In this document: one piece after another, positions 59,388-64,000 of the stretch
How the letters are laid out: each line of letters opens with the position of its first letter
How positions within the stretch are numbered: position 1 is the stretch's first letter
Assembly (NCBI RefSeq): GCF_001685355.1
Contig: NZ_CP016438.1
Span: 4,650,001-4,714,000 of the forward strand
Direction: 5' to 3'
Length of the DNA: 64,000 bases
Source: Streptomyces lincolnensis
GTDB taxonomy: Bacteria > Actinomycetota > Actinomycetes > Streptomycetales > Streptomycetaceae
Position numbers and translations under genes: made by a program
Notes under the pieces: generated by a model
Told to the model about the DNA's origin: nothing
The model's database searches: none
Seen by the model: only the letters and a program-made list of their open reading frames with translations

Positions 59388-59825
59388 CTACGACTCGGTA
59401 GTTGAATGCTTGAGTGAGCAGTCCCGGCAGCGGCCGAAGATCGCGAAATGCTTCATGTCGGTCTCGAACCCGAACTCGCGACTCAGCTTGGCGGTGAACT
59501 CGGCGGCCACCTTGATGTCCGCCTCGATGACGTTCTGGCAGTCGCGGCAGACCAGGTGGATGTGGTGGTGCCGGTCCGCGAGGTGGTACGTCGGCGCGCC
59601 GTGCCCCAGGTGGGCGTGGCTGACCAGGCCCAGCTCCTCCAGCAGCTCCAGCGTGCGGTAGACGGTGGAGATGTTGACCCCCGACGCCGTCTTCCTCACT
59701 TCCACGAGGATGTCGTCGGGGGTCGCGTGCTCAAGGGTGTCCACGGCTTCGAGGACAAGCTGGCGCTGCGGCGTGAGTCGGTAGCCGCGCTGCCTTAGGT
59801 CGCTCTTCCAGTCGGTGCTCACCAC
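59388..59825 (-). CDS. nur: Nickel-responsive Fur-family regulator Nur
   Basis: 145 residues. DNA-binding wing with YRLTPQRQLVLEAVDTLEHA and NISTVYRTLELLEELGLVSH. Ligands of the S. coelicolor Nur structure are all present: nickel-site His70, His72 and His126, M-site His33, His86, His88 and His90 (the latter in DRHHHIHLVC). Cys pairs CRDC (93/96) and CRDC (133/136) follow. Nur represses nickel uptake and sodF with nickel bound. A DUF4242 nickel-binding-type gene lies at 5772. ATG 59825. Confidence 0.95.
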   Translation of the reverse strand: MVSTDWKSDLRQRGYRLTPQRQLVLEAVDTLEHATPDDILVEVRKTASGVNISTVYRTLELLEELGLVSHAHLGHGAPTYHLADRHHHIHLVCRDCQNVIEADIKVAAEFTAKLSREFGFETDMKHFAIFGRCRDCSLKHSTTES

Positions 59826-59841
59826 ACCAAGGAGTCTAGGA

Positions 59842-60417
59842 CTACTTGAAGAAAGCGATGCCGTCGTCCGGCATGTCGTCCGGGAGGGCCCTGGCCCAGC
59901 GCTCGACGTCCTCGGGGGTGACGACCTTCTTCAGGTGCGCCGACATGTAGGGGCGCAGCTCGACCTCGGGGGTCTGCTTCTCGCCGACCCACATCAGGTC
60001 GCTGTTGACGTAGCCGTACAGGCGCTTGCCTCCGCTGTAGGGGCCGGAGGCGGCGGTGCGGGCGACGGCGTCGGTGACCAGGTCGATCTGGGGCTTCTTG
60101 GCGGCGAGGTCGCCGTACCAGATCTCGACGACACCGTCGTCGCGGACCATCGTCACCTCGACCTTGCGGTCGGCGTCGATCCGCCAGAAGCCGGACTCCG
60201 TCTCCAGGGGCCTGACCTTGTTGCCGTCGTTGTCCAGGACCCAGGTCCGGGAGGAGTACTCCAGGAAGTCCCGGCCGTCGTGGGTGAAGCTGACCTCCTG
60301 CCCGAAGTTGCACTTCTCGGAGCCGGGGAAGTCGTGCACGCCCGCGCCCGCCCAGTTGCCGAGCAGGAAGACGAGGGGGACGAGGTCCTTGTGGAGGTCG
60401 GACGGAATCTCGATCAT
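59842..60417 (-). CDS. FABP-like / nitrobindin family heme protein
   Basis: 191 residues, a ten-stranded barrel. The N-terminal signature LVFLLGNWAGAGVHDFP (GxWxGxG) and the C-terminal MSAHLKKV with a candidate proximal heme His match nitrobindins and THAP4-like proteins; EYSSRTWVLDNDGNKVRPLE and GFWRIDADRKVEVTM are typical strands. Bacterial nitrobindins bind ferric heme and isomerise peroxynitrite. ATG 60417. It is immediately upstream of nur on the same strand, a conserved neighbour. Confidence 0.9.
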   Translation of the reverse strand: MIEIPSDLHKDLVPLVFLLGNWAGAGVHDFPGSEKCNFGQEVSFTHDGRDFLEYSSRTWVLDNDGNKVRPLETESGFWRIDADRKVEVTMVRDDGVVEIWYGDLAAKKPQIDLVTDAVARTAASGPYSGGKRLYGYVNSDLMWVGEKQTPEVELRPYMSAHLKKVVTPEDVERWARALPDDMPDDGIAFFK

Positions 60418-60440
60418 GAGTGGCGGTTCCTAGACGGGGA

Positions 60441-60542
60441 TCAGCGCTGGCCCTGGTACAGCTTCTTCACGGTCAGCCAGGCGAAACCGAGCACGCCTAC
60501 GCAGACCAGGATCAGCAGGGCTTCGAAGAAAACCTCAAGCAC
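60441..60542 (-). CDS. 33-residue single-helix membrane protein
   Basis: GTG 60542 with AGGAG six bases upstream. LEVFFEALLILVCVGVLGFA is a clear membrane helix, then WLTVKKLYQGQR on the inside. The strong start signal and 23-bp spacing to the nitrobindin gene support a real gene. Such proteins are usually missed because they are too short. Function unknown. Confidence 0.65.
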   Translation of the reverse strand: MLEVFFEALLILVCVGVLGFAWLTVKKLYQGQR

Positions 60543-60585
60543 GGAGTGCTCCTCGGACGATCGTCATGGGGCGGTACGGCAAAAG

Positions 60586-60616
60586 CCGGGCCCCAGCTTA
60601 CGCGGCCGGGGCCCGG
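60586..60616 (-). terminator. Terminator of the paralogous membrane-protein operon
   Basis: CCGGGCCCC at 60586-60594 and GGGGCCCGG at 60608-60616 form a perfect 9-bp stem, ten bases past the stop of the last gene of the operon. Confidence 0.75.
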
Positions 60617-60625
60617 TGCTCTGTG

Positions 60626-61495
60626 TCAGCCCAGCAGCTGGCTCTGCAAGGTCACCGTCTGCTGGAACGGAACGGCCTCGGCCGCGCCCCTGCGGGACTG
60701 GATGATCACGCCGAGGACGTCCCCGGCGGACAGGTAGGCCTGCCGGACCTGCTCGGCGCCGTAGGGCTTGTTCTCGACGTAGACCGAGCGCTCGACGTGG
60801 TCGGCCCGGGCCACCTCCGGGTACTGGTCGTCGAAGGCGAGCACCTCGCTGCCGTCGAGCATGTGGCCGGGGCTGTCGGCAGCGGCGAGGTCCGTGTACA
60901 GCTCGTCCGCGACGGCCGCGGTGTCGAAGTGCAGGAGGTAGACCCGGGTGCGGGTGCCGTCCGGCGTGGTCCAGCCGCGGGCCGCGATGTGCCGGAGGCC
61001 GTTGTCGGTGAGCTCCTGCCGGAACTCGTCGCGCTCCTCCGTCTCGTACTCGGCCAGGAAGTCCTTCGTCGCCAGCCAGCCGTCCGAGCCGCGCAGCGCC
61101 TTGTCCTCCGTGCCGCCCTCGGGAGCGGGAAGCAGGAGGGCGCGCAGGTCGGCGTAGTGGGCGCCGGCCTTGTTGGCGTCGGCGAAGGGCTCCGGGCTGC
61201 CGGACGGCAGCGGCGGCTTCGTCAGCTCGGGATACGCCCACCGGCCGTCCGACTCCGTCGCGAGTCCCGGTACGTCCGTCCGCTCCATCCGCGTGATCCC
61301 GTACGCCGACGCCGTGCCGAGGGCCGCGAAGACCACGACGGCCGCGGTCCAGCGCAGGACGGCGCGCAGGGCACGGCGGTCCTTGGGGGCGGAAGGGGCG
61401 GGCGGGGGCGGGGGCGTCATGAGGGGCGGGGGCGGCGGGGCGGGCTCCGTGTCGCGCGGCTCGCCGTCGATGGTCTGTGGCTGGTCGGTGGTCAT
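60626..61495 (-). CDS. Single-pass membrane protein, paralogue 3 of a tandem set
   Basis: 289 residues from ATG 61495. A Pro-rich cytoplasmic N-terminus (PAPPPPPLMTPPPPPAPS) precedes one helix (AVLRWTAAVVVFAALGTAS). An outside domain of about 220 residues follows: YADLRALLLPAPEGG, GWLATKDFLAEYETEERDEF and RSVYVENKPYGAEQVRQAYL. It shares layout and local motifs (DGWL, YLLHF/IRLIQY, V(Y)V(E/H)NKP) with the next two genes. Role unknown. It overlaps the preceding gene by 4 bp. Confidence 0.85.
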   Translation of the reverse strand: MTTDQPQTIDGEPRDTEPAPPPPPLMTPPPPPAPSAPKDRRALRAVLRWTAAVVVFAALGTASAYGITRMERTDVPGLATESDGRWAYPELTKPPLPSGSPEPFADANKAGAHYADLRALLLPAPEGGTEDKALRGSDGWLATKDFLAEYETEERDEFRQELTDNGLRHIAARGWTTPDGTRTRVYLLHFDTAAVADELYTDLAAADSPGHMLDGSEVLAFDDQYPEVARADHVERSVYVENKPYGAEQVRQAYLSAGDVLGVIIQSRRGAAEAVPFQQTVTLQSQLLG

Positions 61496-62361
61496 ACCGC
61501 CTCCCCCGGTTCGGATATGCGGTCCAGCTGCTCGCTCAGCAGCATCGCGACCCCTTTGGCGTCGATCGGCTTGACGCCGTCCGCGGTGGCGGTGACCAGG
61601 ACGTCGCCCTGATAGGCCGAGCAGAAGACGCTGTCGAGGTCGGTGTCGGCGTCCTTGGGCGGCAGGAAGCACTCGGCGTTCTTGTGGCCCTTGATCTCCG
61701 GGCCCTTGCGGAAGACGTCGAGCGCGTCGAGGAACTCCTGCTGGAAGGTGGAGATGTCCTTCACGGCCGCCCGGGACTCCATCCGCGCCAGCACGATGCT
61801 GACCGTGTAGATCCCGTCGTTGTTGTCGAGGGCGTACGGCTGCCCGCTCAGGTAGCTGCGCATCGCCATGCCCGTGAGCTTCTGCCGGTCGATCTGCTTC
61901 TCCAGCCCCTTGCGCTGGCTCCGCGGCAGACCGCTCAGCGACTCCTTGCGCAGCGCGGTCGCCTGGGCGCCGCTGAGCTGCGCGTCGGAGCCGTACGCGC
62001 CGAGGTCCGGGCCCCTGACCCAGCCGTCGGTCCCGTACGGCACGAGCAGGCCGGCGAGCCCCTCGGCGGTGGGCGCCTTCCCGGTGTCCTCCGTGGGCTT
62101 CGGGAACGTCCAGACGGGGTCGCCCGCGTCCCGGTCGGCCGCGTTCACGACGACGGCGGTGCCGGCGACCCCGGCGACGACGGCCCCGGCCAGCAGCACG
62201 GACCCGGCCACGGCGGCGATACGACGACGGAGGGCGGGGTTCTTGGCGGGCGGGGCGGCGACGGGCGTCGCGGGCGCGACGAACTCGACCTGGCCGACCT
62301 GGCCGACCTGGCCGGCGACGGGTTCCGGCGCCTCGCGCGGCTCGTTGGGGTGCTCGCTCAC
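61492..62361 (-). CDS. Single-pass membrane protein, paralogue 2 of a tandem set
   Basis: 289 residues from GTG 62361. N-terminal QVGQVGQVEFV repeats, one helix (RRIAAVAGSVLLAGAVVAGVAGTAVVV), then an outside domain with LAGLLVPYGTDGWVRGPDLG, YTVSIVLARMESRAAVKDIS, AECFLPPKDADTD and FCSAYQGDVLVTATADG. The two Cys could form an extracellular disulfide. It overlaps both neighbours by 4 bp, so three genes are translationally coupled. Function unknown. Confidence 0.85.
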   Translation of the reverse strand: MSEHPNEPREAPEPVAGQVGQVGQVEFVAPATPVAAPPAKNPALRRRIAAVAGSVLLAGAVVAGVAGTAVVVNAADRDAGDPVWTFPKPTEDTGKAPTAEGLAGLLVPYGTDGWVRGPDLGAYGSDAQLSGAQATALRKESLSGLPRSQRKGLEKQIDRQKLTGMAMRSYLSGQPYALDNNDGIYTVSIVLARMESRAAVKDISTFQQEFLDALDVFRKGPEIKGHKNAECFLPPKDADTDLDSVFCSAYQGDVLVTATADGVKPIDAKGVAMLLSEQLDRISEPGEAV

Positions 62362-63128
62362 AGCCGCTCCATCTGCCGCTTTGCCAGGTCCATGATCTTC
62401 TTCTTGGTGATCGGCCTGCTGTCGTGGATCCAGATCTCCACGGCGATGTCGCCGCGCCAGGCGAACGCCTCCGCGGTGTACATCGGCACGTAGCCGGCCT
62501 CGGTCTCGGGCTTGTTGTGGACGTACACCATGCCGTTGCCGGTGCCCGGGACGGTCCAGCTGTCGGTGTCGTCCTCGTCCCCGGCCCAGTACTGGTTGTT
62601 CTCCGCGCGGTCGGCGGCCGCGACGGCCTCCTCCTGCCGGTACTGGATCAGCCGGATCTCCACGGTGGTGTCGCCGCCGGCCTTCCAGCCGATGACGGCC
62701 GCCCGGCGGAACTCGTCGCCGATGAGCTCGCCGAAGATCTCGTCCGGCTTCTGGTAGCTGTCGGCGTACGCGGCCAGGTCCATCCAGCCGTCGTCCACGT
62801 TCAGCCACGTGGCGTCCTTCGCACCGCCCGGCTTCTTCAGCAGCAGCCTGCGCAGGTCGCCGTCGGTCCTCGCCCGCCGGTCCTGGGCGGCGGACAGCGG
62901 CTCGGGCCCCTCCCCCTTCGCCTCCCGCAGCGTCGGCTGGGACAGCGACGGCAGCTTCGTCGGCTCGCGGCCGGCCTGCACGACGTAGCCGGTGCAGGTA
63001 CCGGCGACGACGCCGAGCACGGCGGCCCCGGCGATCAACAGCGCCGTACGGCCGCGGCGGCGCGGCCGCGGCGCGACGGGTCTTTCCGGTTCGGGTACTG
63101 CTTCGGGTGCTTCCACGGGTACTTCCAC
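62358..63128 (-). CDS. Single-pass membrane protein, paralogue 1 of a tandem set
   Basis: 256 residues from GTG 63128, chosen for AGGGGA upstream; an upstream GTG at 63218 (286 residues) has no clear signal. Pro/Glu-rich start, basic PRPRRRGRTALL, one helix (IAGAAVLGVVAGTCTGYVV), then an outside domain with LRRLLLKKPGGAKDATWLNV, GWMDLAAYADSYQKPDEIFG and GMVYVHNKPETEAGYVPM. First gene of the three-gene operon, divergent from dsrE-like. Confidence 0.82.
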   Translation of the reverse strand: MEVPVEAPEAVPEPERPVAPRPRRRGRTALLIAGAAVLGVVAGTCTGYVVQAGREPTKLPSLSQPTLREAKGEGPEPLSAAQDRRARTDGDLRRLLLKKPGGAKDATWLNVDDGWMDLAAYADSYQKPDEIFGELIGDEFRRAAVIGWKAGGDTTVEIRLIQYRQEEAVAAADRAENNQYWAGDEDDTDSWTVPGTGNGMVYVHNKPETEAGYVPMYTAEAFAWRGDIAVEIWIHDSRPITKKKIMDLAKRQMERL

Positions 63129-63259
63129 TGCGTCCCCTACGACATGAGGCGCGCGTTCCGTACGCGCGCTCACAGGAGACTCACGGCCGACACCCGCGGT
63201 TGTAGGGAAACCGATCACGAAACGGCGACGGCGGGCCGGCCCGCACTACGCTTCGCCGC

Positions 63260-63622
63260 ATGAAGAAGAGGCTCGTGATCAAGGTGACCGCGGGGGCCGA
63301 CGCCCCCGAGCGCTGCTCCCAGGCGTTCACGGTGGCGGCGGTGGCCGTGGCCAGTGGTGTCGAGGTCTCGCTGTGGCTGACCGGGGAGTCGGCGTGGTTC
63401 GCGCTGCCGGGCAGGGCGGCCGAGTTCGAACTCCCGCACGCCGCCGCGCTGCCGGACCTGCTCGACTCCCTCCTCGCGGGGGGCCGTGTGACCCTGTGCA
63501 CGCAGTGCGCGGCCCGCCGGGACATCACGGAGAAGGACGTCATCGACGGCGTCCGGATCGCCGGCGCACAGGTCTTCGTACAGGAGGCGCTGGGGGACGA
63601 GACACAGGCGCTCGTCTACTGA
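63260..63622 (+). CDS. DsrE family protein
   Basis: 120 residues: LVIKVTAGADAPERCSQAFT, VAVASGVEVSLWLTGESAWF and LPDLLDSLLAGGRVTLCTQC, then RIAGAQVFVQEAL. The alpha/beta fold with a late Cys motif (TLCTQC) places it in the DsrE/TusD family of sulphur-relay or small-thiol proteins. Partner unknown. ATG 63260, divergent from the membrane-protein operon. Confidence 0.85.
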   Translation: MKKRLVIKVTAGADAPERCSQAFTVAAVAVASGVEVSLWLTGESAWFALPGRAAEFELPHAAALPDLLDSLLAGGRVTLCTQCAARRDITEKDVIDGVRIAGAQVFVQEALGDETQALVY

Positions 63623-63761
63623 GTGCCGTCGGGCGTCACCCCCGCGGGTCCTGTCACAGCTGATCGACAATTCTCGGGGCGTCGGGCGCCGCAGGGTTAC
63701 TCTCACGCTCGACGGCCACCCGTCCGTCGAGAACACCGCCGCCCCTGGGGGGACCCACCGC

Positions 63762-64000
63762 ATGCGCGCCCTGCGAATACTTCTGATCGTCGCCGTGATC
63801 CTCGGCGGCCTCTTCGTCGTCGCCGACCGCGTGGCGGTCCACTTCGCGGAAGGGGAGGTCGCGGACCGGCTCAGGACCCAGGAGGGCCTGGCCTCGACGC
63901 CGGACGTGTCGATCGAGGGCTTCCCGTTCCTCACCCAGGTGGCCGGCGGCGAGCTGGACGACGTGCGGGTCGGCATGAAGGACTACGAGGCGGACACCGG
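63762..64000 (+). CDS. DUF2993 (LmeA-like) lipid-binding protein, N-terminal part
   Basis: The first 79 codons of a gene leaving the right edge. A signal anchor (RALRILLIVAVILGGLFVVA) is followed by DRVAVHFAEGEVADRLRTQE, STPDVSIEGFPFLTQVAGGE and LDDVRVGMKDYEAD, the beginning of the DUF2993 domain. In mycobacteria LmeA binds phosphoinositides and aids lipomannan growth; the Streptomyces role is unknown. ATG 63762 lies about 8 bases after GGGGGGA. Confidence 0.85.
   Translation, partial: MRALRILLIVAVILGGLFVVADRVAVHFAEGEVADRLRTQEGLASTPDVSIEGFPFLTQVAGGELDDVRVGMKDYEADT

Overview
The window is about 72% GC, uses Streptomyces codon preferences and starts many genes with GTG. It reads as the core chromosome of a Streptomyces. 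From memory, gene content and order resemble the S. coelicolor stretch from ispD/carD (about SCO4233) down to nur (SCO4180); no alignment was run.

Layout. 1-7.4 kb: ispD (partial), carD, a lipoprotein, the phosphate regulators phoP-phoR with divergent phoU and a PHO box, a Cys-rich 52-residue protein, a DUF4242 nickel-binding-type protein and a Nudix hydrolase. 7.5-11 kb: a large secreted subtilase. 11.05-20.9 kb: a foreign block at the 3' end of gpmA. Its edges and an internal point carry an 18-bp copy of the gpmA 3' end. Two of the three copies are followed by three 10-bp repeats phased like integrase arm sites. The block holds hairpin-rich non-coding DNA, small membrane proteins, a low-GC convergent TIR/DUF4145 pair, a possible non-autonomous IS and a frameshifted FtsK-type transfer gene. 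It looks like remnants of two actinomycete integrative elements that have lost their integrases.

20.9-34 kb: gpmA, an MFS transporter, DUF2000/AraC, a YbjN-like gene, mshA (mycothiol), DUF899, a methyltransferase, a secreted NlpC/P60 hydrolase, a receiver-PP2C phosphatase, DUF2516, an HbhA-like protein and an XRE regulator. 34.5-45.3 kb: accessory metabolism: a phosphotransferase/Nudix pair, a TetR-SGNH operon with a clear operator, two SDRs with an XRE regulator, an RraA-like protein and an F420-reductase/hemerythrin fusion. 45.4-48.1 kb: a HelR-type helicase behind a TetR gene.

48.2-55.5 kb: the most unusual region. A protein with two APH domains is followed by three copies of one cassette, a GntR-type regulator divergent from a roughly 60-residue membrane microprotein. 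Two intergenic regions hold a strong AGTTGG/CCAACT palindrome and the third a weaker one. A HAD gene overlaps the stop of the second regulator, and a cluster of five 13-bp repeats closes the region.

55.5-64 kb: conserved chromosome again: an Eis-like acetyltransferase, rsiG (both c-di-GMP-binding motifs intact), dtd, ygfZ, nur (all nickel/metal ligands intact), a nitrobindin-like protein, three tandem paralogous membrane proteins, DsrE and the start of a DUF2993/LmeA gene. Two copies of a roughly 300-bp non-coding repeat lie at 27.9 and 56.9 kb.
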